56,383 bases of DNA from Candidatus Roizmanbacteria bacterium GW2011_GWA2_35_19 (GTDB taxonomy: Bacteria; Patescibacteriota; Microgenomatia; UBA1406; GWC2-37-13): assembly GCA_000990565.1 (NCBI GenBank), contig LBQC01000001.1:1-56383 (forward strand). The letters are read 5' to 3'. Position numbers and translations under genes: made by a program. Every line of letters begins with the position of its first letter. The first letter of the stretch is position 1. This document shows, piece by piece, positions 41,928-50,359 of the stretch. The notes beneath the pieces were generated by a model. The model did no database searches, was not told where the DNA came from, and worked only from the letters and a program-made list of their open reading frames with translations.

Positions 41928-41999
41928 GGTCCCATCGTCTAGTGGTTAGGACGGCAGGTTCTCATCCTGTAAACACCGGTTCGACTCCGGTTGGGATCA
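41928..41999 (+). tRNA. tRNA-Glu (anticodon CTC)
   Basis: 72 bases fold as a cloverleaf. The acceptor GGTCCCA pairs with TGGGATC (one G-T), discriminator A at 41999. The anticodon stem GCAGG/CCTGT holds loop TTCTCAT with CTC at 41961-41963. The T-arm is ACCGG-TTCGACT-CCGGT. CCA is not encoded. It reads GAG; a UUC-anticodon tRNA-Glu would have to be elsewhere. Confidence 0.95.
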
Positions 42000-42003
42000 C
42001 AAA

Positions 42004-42031
42004 AAAAATCCCGCCTTGCGGCGGGATTTTT
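42004..42031. terminator. Bidirectional intrinsic terminator between tRNA-Glu and the DsbA-like gene
   Basis: ATCCCGCC (42008-42015) pairs with GGCGGGAT (42020-42027) around TTGC. A T-run follows on the plus strand and an A-run precedes, so it can end the tRNA and the convergent minus-strand gene. Confidence 0.9.
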
Positions 42032-42048
42032 AATATAGGTTACTTATT

Positions 42049-42843
42049 TTATTGGGCAGTTTCCAGAGTAAATAATTTATCATGGAATTCCCAGAATTTG
42101 CCTTGATCAGCAGCACAAAGCGAGGCTTCGGCGGCCTTTTGGGCATTTGGATGAATTTGGGTAAGTGGGAAATGCATGTAATAAAATAGGACATCATTTT
42201 TATAAGTCTTAAGTATCTGATCTACAGTTGGAAACGCTCTTATACAGAATGGACATTCAAAATCAGAGAACTCAACTACTGTTACTTTCGCTGATTTGGG
42301 CCCTTTTACTTGCGCTCCTTTTGTATCGATTTCCTTAGGAACAGGGTTGAAAGCCTGATTTTGTGGATCTGAGCAATATTTCTGAAGCTCAGTGGAGTAA
42401 GAGGTACAGTCAGTTGATCCAGTACCAGCTAACTCTTTATCAATAATCTCTTTGAAAAACTCAAAAGGAAAAGCTCCCGCTAAGAATCTCCCATTTATGA
42501 AAAATCCAGGCGTTCCTTGGACTCCGACTGAGGAGCCATAAGCTGTCTGTGCTTCAACATCGCCTTTTTTAGTATTGTCATCAAGACATTTATTAAATTT
42601 TCCTGTATTTAATTTTAATTCCTTGGCATATTTTTTTAAATTTTCTACTTTAAGAGGCGACTCTTGTTGAACTCCAGCGCCTCCCCCTCCTCCCGACGCA
42701 ACTTTCTTTTCAAGTGCCATCACTTTAACAAATAAATAAATCGAAAAGACCGTGATTACGGCCATCATGACATAAAGAACATTATTCGACTTTGAAGAAA
42801 CCGATGTGGCTTCTGACATGGTCGTATTTTTTGCTTTTGGCAT
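42049..42843 (-). CDS. Circularly permuted DsbA-like thiol-disulfide oxidoreductase
   Basis: 264 residues, with a membrane helix (about 22-43) and a Gly-rich linker. The usual second half of a DsbA/BdbD domain then comes first: SPLKVENLKKYAKEL, GTPGFFINGRFLAGAFPFE (cis-Pro 112). A linker (about 140-185) leads to the usual first half at the end: VTVVEFSDFECPFC (CPFC 197-200), HFPLTQIHPNAQKAAEASLCA, KFWEFHDKLFTLETAQ-stop. In ordinary family members ETAQ-type residues run straight into SPLKVENLKK. No leftover half lies downstream; a terminator follows. It should work outside the membrane in disulfide formation if the permuted fold closes. Confidence 0.8.
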   Translation of the reverse strand: MPKAKNTTMSEATSVSSKSNNVLYVMMAVITVFSIYLFVKVMALEKKVASGGGGGAGVQQESPLKVENLKKYAKELKLNTGKFNKCLDDNTKKGDVEAQTAYGSSVGVQGTPGFFINGRFLAGAFPFEFFKEIIDKELAGTGSTDCTSYSTELQKYCSDPQNQAFNPVPKEIDTKGAQVKGPKSAKVTVVEFSDFECPFCIRAFPTVDQILKTYKNDVLFYYMHFPLTQIHPNAQKAAEASLCAADQGKFWEFHDKLFTLETAQ

Positions 42844-42891
42844 ATTTAAATTTTAAATAATAACTATTAATTATTACCTATTAAGTATTAA

Positions 42892-43230
42892 TTACCTAAT
42901 AACTGTACCGTTTTTTATTTTTTTGTCAAGGGGGACAAGCACAAACTCTATATCATCTTCTGCAACAAGCACCATTCCATTCGAGCTCATGCCCATCATT
43001 TGCTTTGCCTCTAAATTTGACAGAAAAATATATTTATTTCCAATGAGATCTTCCGGAGAATATTTAGGAGCAAGACCTGATAAAATATCAACTTCTCCAT
43101 AATCGGCTCCTAAATCGACCTTCAACTTAATTAAATACTTTGATTTCTCAACAAGTGACGCTTCTTTAACTTCACCGACCCTAAAATCTAACTTGCTAAA
43201 ATCCGGAAAAGCAATCGTATCTTTTTTCAT
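42892..43230 (-). CDS. tRNA-binding OB-fold protein (MetG C-terminal/Trbp111-like)
   Basis: 112 residues from ATG 43230 (MKKDTIAF); the longer frame from 43269 would enter a palindromic operator region. The EMAP-II-like OB fold is visible: FPDFSKLDFRVGEVKEASLVEKSKYLIKLKVDLG (in parts), SGLAPKYSPEDLIGNKYIFLSNLEAKQMMGMSSNGMVLVAED. Such domains occur at the end of methionyl-tRNA synthetase or free-standing, and bind tRNA or act as chaperones (CsaA). Here it is free-standing. Confidence 0.85.
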   Translation of the reverse strand: MKKDTIAFPDFSKLDFRVGEVKEASLVEKSKYLIKLKVDLGADYGEVDILSGLAPKYSPEDLIGNKYIFLSNLEAKQMMGMSSNGMVLVAEDDIEFVLVPLDKKIKNGTVIR

Positions 43231-43273
43231 TGTGCTAAAAATGATAATCCATCGTTTACAAATTATCAACCTT

Positions 43274-43305
43274 TTCTTATCAGTGTAATGTTACACTGAT
43301 AAGAA
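43274..43305. promoter_or_regulatory. 32-bp near-perfect palindrome, likely operator
   Basis: TTCTTATCAGTGTAA, a two-base TG centre, then the exact reverse complement. The core TGTAATGTTACA looks like a dimer-binding operator. It ends one base before the NUDIX ATG and lies 43 bases from the divergent tRNA-binding gene. It could equally fold as a hairpin in the 5' end of the transcript. Confidence 0.65.
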
Positions 43306-43306
43306 T

Positions 43307-43816
43307 ATGGAGATGGTTGATGTGGTTGATGAAAATTTGAAAGTTTTAAATTCGGTTGAAAAGCAAAAAGCTCATGACCAGGGACTACTTCACGCGACGG
43401 TTATTGCTGAAATTATTAACTCAAAGGGTGAATGGCTTTTGGTAAAGCAGGCCGGACATAAGCAAGATCCTGGCCAATTCGTTTCCCCAGTTGGAGGGCA
43501 CGTCGGGTCAGGTGAAAAATATGAAGTTGCTTTAAAGAGGGAGGCAATGGAAGAGGTGGGCTTAAAAAATTTTATATTTAAATCAGTTGGTAAAAAAATA
43601 TACAAGAGACAGTGGCCTAAAGGAATAGAAAATCATTATTTTATTGTTTATGAAATCAATTCTGATGAAGAGCCTACTCTTAACGATGAGTCAGTTGAGT
43701 TTAAGCGATTTAAAGTTTCAGAAATTAAAAATCTTCTTAAATCAAATCCCGATTACTTTGGTTTAGCCTTTCATTTTGTTGTCAAAAGTTTCTATTCTTC
43801 TTTATTTTTAGATTAA
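43307..43816 (+). CDS. NUDIX hydrolase
   Basis: 169 residues with an exact NUDIX box, GHVGSGEKYEVALKREAMEEVGL written here with its key residues G-x5-E-x7-RE-x-x-EE-x-G. The lead-in ENLKVLNSVEKQKAHDQGLLHATV resembles the IPP-isomerase/YfcD-like NUDIX subfamily. These enzymes cleave nucleoside diphosphates linked to another group, using Mg ions. Substrate unknown. A 32-bp palindrome ends one base before the ATG. Confidence 0.88.
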   Translation: MEMVDVVDENLKVLNSVEKQKAHDQGLLHATVIAEIINSKGEWLLVKQAGHKQDPGQFVSPVGGHVGSGEKYEVALKREAMEEVGLKNFIFKSVGKKIYKRQWPKGIENHYFIVYEINSDEEPTLNDESVEFKRFKVSEIKNLLKSNPDYFGLAFHFVVKSFYSSLFLD

Positions 43817-43821
43817 GATTT

Positions 43822-45539
43822 TTACTTAGCGTATATTCTGTAGAGATTGCTCCCAATTTTTTCAAATTTGTAGATCTTTAGACTACCAATTTCTGAAGTA
43901 TTTTTAACATGCGGGCCACCGCAGAACTCTTTTGAGTAGCTGCCAACGAAATATACCTTAACCATTTCCGGATATTTTTCACGGAAAAAAGATCGTGCTC
44001 CAATTTTTAATGCCTCATCTTTCGGAACAATCTTAAACTCAACTGGTAATGATTCTTTAATTTTTTGATTGATTATTTCTTCAATTTTTCTCAAATCGTT
44101 TTCTTCAAGTTTTTTAATTGAATAAAAATCGAATCTCAATCTCTCAACCGTAATATTTGATCCCTCTTGGCGGACATCACTTCCCAAAACGTCAAACAAT
44201 GCCTGATGAAGTAGGTGAGTCGCGGTATGATATTTAATGGTTTGCACTGCATGATCGGCGAGGCCACCTTTAAACATACCGACTGAGTAAGCTCGCGATT
44301 TTGTTTTATGCTCGTTTAATAATTTTTCTACTTTCTTAAAATCTCCTGTCCAGTTTAAGTCATTTACGATAATATCTAAAGGTAGGCCATAAGTTGTGAT
44401 AAATTCAAAAACTTCTTCAGGAGTTATTGGGCCATAAGATGGTCCTACGCCAACTAACTCTGTTCCTACAGGACCTGGTACTGAAGATTTTGAAGAAAGT
44501 AATTTATGCCATTTATCTAAAGCTTTTTTAAGAGTAATCATGAATCCATCTGTTTCGTTATCAATTATTTCTTTCATGTCAATTAGTTTTTCAATTTCCG
44601 GGTAACTATTCTTATAAATATCTATCACGGGATTTATTAATGTAGATATTTTACTTTTTTGATCCCCCCATTTATACACTTGCATGACTGATTTTCTCAA
44701 TAAACGTCTTAAAACATATCCTTGAGCTTTATTGGAGGGCGTTATACCTGAAAATAATAGAAATGATGCAGCCTTGATGTGATCAGCTAGAATTCTAAAC
44801 GAATATTGAACGTTCTTATCTGTATATTTAAATTTAGAAAAAATATTAATTTCAATTTCTTCAATAATTTTTTTAAAAACACTGGTAAGAAAAACATCCG
44901 GGTCATCATTCAAGGCCGCTAAAATTCTTTCCAATCCTCCACCAAAGTCGACATTCATTGCGGGGAGTTCTTGGAAGTCACCAGACGGCGCCTTCTTATA
45001 TTGCATAAAGACACAATTTCCAATTTCCATAAAGCGGCCACAGTCACAATTTGGGTGGCATTTTTCTCCGAATTTTTTATCATGTGTGACTTGAGTAAAC
45101 TCATAAAAAACTTCGGAGTCCGGTCCGCCTGGCTCGCCAGCCGGCATGTTATCAGGGACGCCTGCCCTTGACCACCAGTTCTTTTCCGGTCCGTATTTGA
45201 AGATTCTATTTTCCGGAAGCCCAAGTTTTTTCCAGATCTCGATTGAATCCACATCGGGTGGTAAATTATTTTTCTTATCTCCCGCAAAGATGGTGACATA
45301 TAATTTATCTTTTGGTAAACCAAGTTCTGAGGTCAGGAATTCCCAAAACCAGGAGATCTGCTCTTTTTTGAAATAATCACCCAGTGACCAATTACCCATC
45401 ATTTCAAAGAAAGTTGTGTGGCGGTTATCACCGACTTCTTCAATGTCCTGGGACGGGGAATAGGGGGAATTTCCTTATGACTATTCTTTTCCCAAAACTT
45501 GGCAAATTTTTCTCTAAGTTGGACATGGGTTAAAGACAT
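43822..45539 (-). pseudogene. alaS: Alanyl-tRNA synthetase gene with internal deletion and frameshift near the start
   Basis: The N-terminal start is present (ATG 45539, MSLTHVQLREKFAKFWEKN, then HKEIP) but stops at 45399. The rest continues in another frame from DIEEVGDNRHTTFFEMMGNW (ORF from 45402). About 45-50 residues containing class II motif 1 are missing at the junction. The remainder has the catalytic core (GFMITLKKALDKW, GYVLRRLLRK) and ends with the editing domain zinc motif FCGGPHV, with no C-Ala domain. A CHPNCDCGRFMEIGN insert and a repeat-derived VPGPVGTELVGVGPSYG loop are present. It is either a broken gene or a local assembly error, since AlaRS is essential. Confidence 0.8.
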
Positions 45540-45560
45540 ATAGTAGAATTATAACACTAG

Positions 45561-45588
45561 AATTTCTAATTTCTAATTCCTAATTTCT
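45561..45588. repeat. AATTTCT/AATTCCT word repeat between alaS and nnrD
   Basis: Four tandem heptamer-like words (AATTTCT, AATTTCT, AATTCCT, AATTTCT) lie in the divergent space between alaS and nnrD. Similar words fill 42844-42891 and 27783-27835. Confidence 0.6.
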
Positions 45589-45618
45589 GGTTAATTGAAT
45601 AAAAATTTAATATTATTC

Positions 45619-46479
45619 ATGCTAATACAAACATCTGACCTAAATTCAATCAAAACCTTATTCAAGAAATTCGTCTTACCGAAATCTAATAGTCATAAAG
45701 GTCAAAACGGAAAGGTTTTGATTATTGGAGGATCGTCACTTTTTCACGCCGCCTCTCTTTGGTCGGCCGAGGTTGCATCGCATTTTGTCGACATGGTTCA
45801 CTATTCGTCAACCATTGAAAATGAAAAAATATTTCATGAATTAAAAAAAGTTTTTCGAAACGGAATGATTGTACCTCAAAGCCAACTAGAGCATTATGCC
45901 GCAGAGGATGATGTTATTTTATTAGGGCCCGGAATGATGCGTGACGGAAACGAAGGCAAATATACATTTGAAATAACAAAAAAACTCATCGAAAAATTTT
46001 CTGAAAAAAAATTTGTTTTTGATGCGGGCGCATTGCAGATGATGAGTCCGGATTTGCTACTTAGATTAAAAAATAAAGCGATTATTACTCCTCATCAAAA
46101 AGAATTTGAGAGACTTTTTGGGATTCCAGTATTAGATAAACCACAAAATGAGAAAGAAATAATAGTTAAAGAAACTGCAAAAAAATACGGGGTTGTCATA
46201 TTACTTAAAGCAATTATCGATATTGTCTCAGATGGAGTGACGACTTATATAATTGAAGGTGGAAATGCAGGAATGACTAAAGGAGGGACAGGGGATGTGA
46301 TGTCAAGCCTATGTACTTCTTTCTATATACAAAATAATCCGCTTGAGGCGGCTTTATTTTCATCATTATTACTTAAAATAACGGCGGAGGAGCTTTTTAA
46401 GGATTCAGGATATTGGTATAATGTAAGTGATATAATAGACGGGTTACCAAAAACTTTGAATAACTTAATTTTGAAATAA
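45619..46479 (+). CDS. nnrD: ADP/ATP-dependent NAD(P)H-hydrate dehydratase
   Basis: Repairs hydrated NADH and NADPH. 286 residues from ATG 45619 (a TTG at 45595 also keeps frame). It is a ribokinase-like fold with KGQNGKVLIIGGS near the start, ILLGPGMMRD, FDAGAL, IITPHQKEFERLFG and GGNAGMTKGGTGDVMSSL with the catalytic Asp. The usual GNPGM reads GNAGM. The epimerase half (NnrE) found in fused forms is absent. Confidence 0.88.
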   Translation: MLIQTSDLNSIKTLFKKFVLPKSNSHKGQNGKVLIIGGSSLFHAASLWSAEVASHFVDMVHYSSTIENEKIFHELKKVFRNGMIVPQSQLEHYAAEDDVILLGPGMMRDGNEGKYTFEITKKLIEKFSEKKFVFDAGALQMMSPDLLLRLKNKAIITPHQKEFERLFGIPVLDKPQNEKEIIVKETAKKYGVVILLKAIIDIVSDGVTTYIIEGGNAGMTKGGTGDVMSSLCTSFYIQNNPLEAALFSSLLLKITAEELFKDSGYWYNVSDIIDGLPKTLNNLILK

Positions 46480-46481
46480 AT

Positions 46482-46919
46482 ATGAAAAAAGAGACACTGA
46501 CAGCAATAATTTTTGGAATATTTTTAGGTGGAGTAGTCGCTTTTTTTATTATCAATAAAACAAAGGAAATTGAACTCAATAAAAATAAAGTAATTGCGCC
46601 GAAAAATAATCTCAATAATAATAAAAATATACCCGATAATACTCAAGCGCAGCCACTTGAAATCACTTCCCCCCAAGATGGGCTCATCGTCAGTCAAAAT
46701 AGCACTTCAATAGCCGGAAAAGTCGAAAAGGACACGCTTTTAGTAATCCAGTCACCAATAAAAGATATGACCTTCTTGACAATTAAAAGTGATTTCAAAA
46801 TAAGCTTTCCTTTAGCACTGGGAGAAAACGTCATAAAAATTGTTGCTTATCCAAAAAATAAGACATTTCGACCACAAGAAAAAGATTTAAAAATCTATTA
46901 TATTGACTCAGAACTATGA
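46482..46919 (+). CDS. Membrane-anchored protein with Ig-like domain
   Basis: 145 residues: one membrane helix (about 6-25), an Asn/Lys-rich linker (about 30-55), then a small beta domain (LEITSPQDGLIVSQNSTSIAGKVEKDTLLVI in parts, ending KIVAYPKNKTFRPQEKDLKIYYI). The pattern is that of Ig-like domains in bacterial surface proteins. It overlaps the next gene by 4 bp (ATGA) and starts two bases after nnrD. Confidence 0.65.
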   Translation: MKKETLTAIIFGIFLGGVVAFFIINKTKEIELNKNKVIAPKNNLNNNKNIPDNTQAQPLEITSPQDGLIVSQNSTSIAGKVEKDTLLVIQSPIKDMTFLTIKSDFKISFPLALGENVIKIVAYPKNKTFRPQEKDLKIYYIDSEL

Positions 46920-47626
46920 AAAAAACATTACTTATTAGCTTATTAGTTACTTTATTACTAAGTTACTTGGCAATATCAACTTATGGTCAGACCGAGATAG
47001 CGTCAGAGTCAGCTACTCCTACCACAGCTTCATCAGTTGAGGATTCTGATATAAAAACGTTGAAAGAAAAAGTTGCTAACAAGGTATCAGAGATTAGACA
47101 AAAAAATAATAAGGCCATATCAGGCTTCGTCTTGTCAAACAAATCTTCCATTATTAAATTGAAAACATATGAAAATGAAGAATTCGAAGTTGAATTAGAT
47201 GACACGCTTACCAAGTATTTCAAAATAACCGGTATCCAAAAAAAAGAAATTAAAGCTGACGATATTGAAAAAGATGATTATATTATCGTCACCGGGGTAT
47301 TAGTAGACAAAAGAATCACAGCGAACTCTGTATTTGTCGACGAAGGATTTTTGGTTGAAGTTGGCAAGGTAGCAGAAATAGATAAAGAAAATTACTCAAT
47401 AAAAATTGTGACAACTGCTAAGGATAACTTTACTTTGGATATTGAAGATTCAACAAAACAGAGTATGCTAAACATAAAAACAAATGAAGCTGAGGCAGCC
47501 GGTTTTTCAAAAATAAAAGAAGGCGACACAATTCACTTTGTAGTAAAGCAATTGGCAATTAATAAAAATAATAGCTATTCCGCCGTCAAAATTCTTATTA
47601 TCCCGCAGGAATACTTTTTAAAATAA
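46916..47626 (+). CDS. Exported beta-rich protein, unknown
   Basis: 236 residues with a likely cleavable signal peptide (about 1-25, ending near STYGQ). A Lys/Glu helix (about 48-68) leads into two related OB-like units (ISGFVLSNKSSIIKLKTYENEEFEV and VGKVAEIDKENYSIKIVTTAKDNFTL). These resemble DUF5666-type repeats. Its ATG overlaps the stop of the Ig-like gene, so the two probably act together outside the membrane. Confidence 0.62.
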   Translation: MKKTLLISLLVTLLLSYLAISTYGQTEIASESATPTTASSVEDSDIKTLKEKVANKVSEIRQKNNKAISGFVLSNKSSIIKLKTYENEEFEVELDDTLTKYFKITGIQKKEIKADDIEKDDYIIVTGVLVDKRITANSVFVDEGFLVEVGKVAEIDKENYSIKIVTTAKDNFTLDIEDSTKQSMLNIKTNEAEAAGFSKIKEGDTIHFVVKQLAINKNNSYSAVKILIIPQEYFLK

Positions 47627-47653
47627 CTGTAAATTTAAAATCTTTCAATAACT

Positions 47654-50356
47654 ATGTTTAACATTTTTAAAAAATTATTTAATTTTAATCTTAAAGAAAT
47701 AGAGAGGATTAAAAAAATCGTTGAGGAAATAAATCGACTTGAAGATAAGGCGAGAGTCCTTAAAGATGAAGATTTTACTAAAGAGACAAAAAAACTAAAA
47801 GAAAAAATCGGTGGAGATTCGTCAGTTTTGACGAGTTATTTACCTTGGGCGTATGCTTTGGTCAGAGAAGCGGCTAGACGGACTCTTGGGCAAAGGCACT
47901 TTGATGTTCAGATGATCGCGGCAGTCGCCTTGCATGAGGGAAAAATTGCGGAGCAAAAAACTGGAGAAGGTAAGACGCTATCGGCAACACCGGCCCTTTA
48001 TTTAAATGCATTAACGGGGAGGGGAGTCCACTTAGTTACCGTCAATGACTATTTAGCCCGACGTGACGCCGGGTGGATGGGTAAGATATTTGATTTCTTA
48101 GGACTAACAACAAGCGCCATTATATCTGATAAATCATTTCTTTACGTCAAAGATTTTAATGATTCAAATTCTTCAGACTGGAGACTCTCACATTTGAAAA
48201 ATACTACGCGTCAAGAAGCGTATAAGGCCGATGTGACTTACGGGATTAATTCTGAGTTTGGATTCGACTACTTACGAGACAATATGGCCCAAAATAACAA
48301 TGATTTGGTTCAAAGAGAATTTAATTTTGCGATCATTGATGAGGCGGACTCGGTACTCATTGATGAGGCACGAACCCCTCATATTATTTCGGCACCATAT
48401 GACGAGGATACTTCAAAATACTATCGATATGCGCAAATAGTTGAACAATTAAGTGAAAAAGGCGATTACATAATTGATGAAAAATTAAAAACTGCTAATT
48501 TAACCGATGCAGGAATTCTAAAAATTGAATCTCTTCTTGGAGTAACAAATATTTATGAAAAAGACTTTGATACTTTATTTCATATTGAAGCATCGCTTAA
48601 AGCAAGGGCTCTATTTAAAATTGACAAAGATTATATTGTCAAAGATGGGGAAGTAATTATAGTTGATGAATTTACAGGAAGACTACTAAACGGAAGAAGA
48701 TTTTCTGAAGGCCTTCATCAGGCAATCGAAGCGAAAGAAAAAGTCTCTATTCAACGTGAATCAAAAACATTAGCGACGGTATCCCTGCAGAATTATTTCA
48801 GGATGTACAAAAAGTTGGCCGGAATGACCGGGACAGCATCAACTGAATCTGAGGAGTTTCACAAAATTTATAATGCAGACGTTTTGACGATTCCGACCCA
48901 TTTACCAATGGTGAGACGGGATGAGCCAGACATGATATATAAAACAGAAAAAGCAAAGTTTAATGCTGTCGTTGAAGACATTGCCGAAAATTATCGAGTC
49001 GGAAGACCAGTTCTGGTTGGGACAACTTCAATTGACAAGAATGAATATTTATCATCTTTATTAAATAAAAAGGGTGTTCCCCATGAATTACTTAACGCAA
49101 AAAATCATGAAATGGAAGCATCAATAATCGCTAAAGCCGGAAAAAAAGGAGCAGTCACAATTGCAACTAATATGGCCGGTCGAGGAGTTGATATCATCCT
49201 CGGTGGAGAGAAAACTTCAGAAACAAGAAACAAGAAACAAGAAACAAACAACTGGCAGGAGGGGCATGATGAAGTAGTCAAGCTCGGCGGGCTTTACATA
49301 ATCGGTACTGAAAGACACGAATCAAGAAGAATTGATAATCAGTTAAGAGGTCGGTCAGGTAGACAAGGTGATCCCGGGAAGACTACTTTTTTCGTATCAC
49401 TTGAGGATGATTTAATGAGAATTTTTGGAGGGGAGCAAATTTCTAATTTAATGTCGTTTTTAAAATTTCCAGAAGACCAGCCTCTTACTCATGCGATGGT
49501 CTCAAAGGCAATTGAGCAGGCACAGGTAAAAGTGGAAGGATTTAATTTTGATATAAGAAAACACTTAGTTGACTACGATGATGTATTAAACAAGCAGAGA
49601 GAAATTATTTATACTTTGAGAAAAAAAATAGTCTTTGGCAACGAAAACAAAAGCCACGAACTTTATCTAGCGGTGAAGGAAGTGTACCTTGAAGAGGTAA
49701 GTCAAATTGTGAATGCATTTTTTATGTCAGACCTTCCATTAAATGATGTGGATACAGTAAAACTAATCCAGGAGCTAAATATGGTAATGCCAGTAAAAAA
49801 TAATGAAATTAGTGAGTATATAAAAAGTAAAAATACCGAAGGAATAATTGAATTTTTAGAAAAAAAAGTTGATAAAGAATTTAGCGAGCGAGAGAAAAAA
49901 TTCGGAAAGCACCTTTGGATTGATATAAATAAAATGATTTTCTTGGGAGCTATTGATAAGTACTGGATGGAGCATTTGACAGCTATTGAGGATTTACGGG
50001 AAGGGATTAATTTACGTGGTTATGCCCAGATTGATCCTTTGATTGCTTACAAAAATGAAGCCTTTACAATGTTTGAAAAATTAGTCGGAGAAATTAATTA
50101 TGAAGTAACGAGAAGATTATTTAAAGTTGAAGTAGAGGTAAAGCAACAAGAAAAATCCGAAGAACCTCTAGTCTATAAATCGGCTTCGGCCGTTGACCCA
50201 TTCAACCAACAAAAGAATTCCTCCACTAAAGCTTCCTTGAACGAACCAACCACTAGCCACCAATCACTAGCCACCAATCAACATAAACTAGGTCGTAATG
50301 ACCCATGCTGGTGCGGGAGTGGTAAAAAATATAAAAAATGTCATTATCCGAATTAA
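47654..50356 (+). CDS. secA: Preprotein translocase ATPase SecA
   Basis: Drives protein export through SecYEG. 900 residues: Walker A GEGKT (104-108) in QKTGEGKTLSATPALYL, DEAD-type IIDEADSVLIDEARTPHIIS, the second motor domain with ATNMAGRGVDIILGG and RGRSGRQGDPG, and the scaffold/wing region. A C-terminal zinc motif, GRNDPCWCGSGKKYKKCHYPN, binds SecB or ribosomes in other bacteria. Two repeat-derived inserts are translated: ETRNKKQETNN (from ACAAGAA words, 49218-49250) and HQSLATNQ (from CACTAGCCACCAAT words, about 50246-50280). Confidence 0.96.
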   Translation: MFNIFKKLFNFNLKEIERIKKIVEEINRLEDKARVLKDEDFTKETKKLKEKIGGDSSVLTSYLPWAYALVREAARRTLGQRHFDVQMIAAVALHEGKIAEQKTGEGKTLSATPALYLNALTGRGVHLVTVNDYLARRDAGWMGKIFDFLGLTTSAIISDKSFLYVKDFNDSNSSDWRLSHLKNTTRQEAYKADVTYGINSEFGFDYLRDNMAQNNNDLVQREFNFAIIDEADSVLIDEARTPHIISAPYDEDTSKYYRYAQIVEQLSEKGDYIIDEKLKTANLTDAGILKIESLLGVTNIYEKDFDTLFHIEASLKARALFKIDKDYIVKDGEVIIVDEFTGRLLNGRRFSEGLHQAIEAKEKVSIQRESKTLATVSLQNYFRMYKKLAGMTGTASTESEEFHKIYNADVLTIPTHLPMVRRDEPDMIYKTEKAKFNAVVEDIAENYRVGRPVLVGTTSIDKNEYLSSLLNKKGVPHELLNAKNHEMEASIIAKAGKKGAVTIATNMAGRGVDIILGGEKTSETRNKKQETNNWQEGHDEVVKLGGLYIIGTERHESRRIDNQLRGRSGRQGDPGKTTFFVSLEDDLMRIFGGEQISNLMSFLKFPEDQPLTHAMVSKAIEQAQVKVEGFNFDIRKHLVDYDDVLNKQREIIYTLRKKIVFGNENKSHELYLAVKEVYLEEVSQIVNAFFMSDLPLNDVDTVKLIQELNMVMPVKNNEISEYIKSKNTEGIIEFLEKKVDKEFSEREKKFGKHLWIDINKMIFLGAIDKYWMEHLTAIEDLREGINLRGYAQIDPLIAYKNEAFTMFEKLVGEINYEVTRRLFKVEVEVKQQEKSEEPLVYKSASAVDPFNQQKNSSTKASLNEPTTSHQSLATNQHKLGRNDPCWCGSGKKYKKCHYPN

Positions 50357-50359
50357 GCA

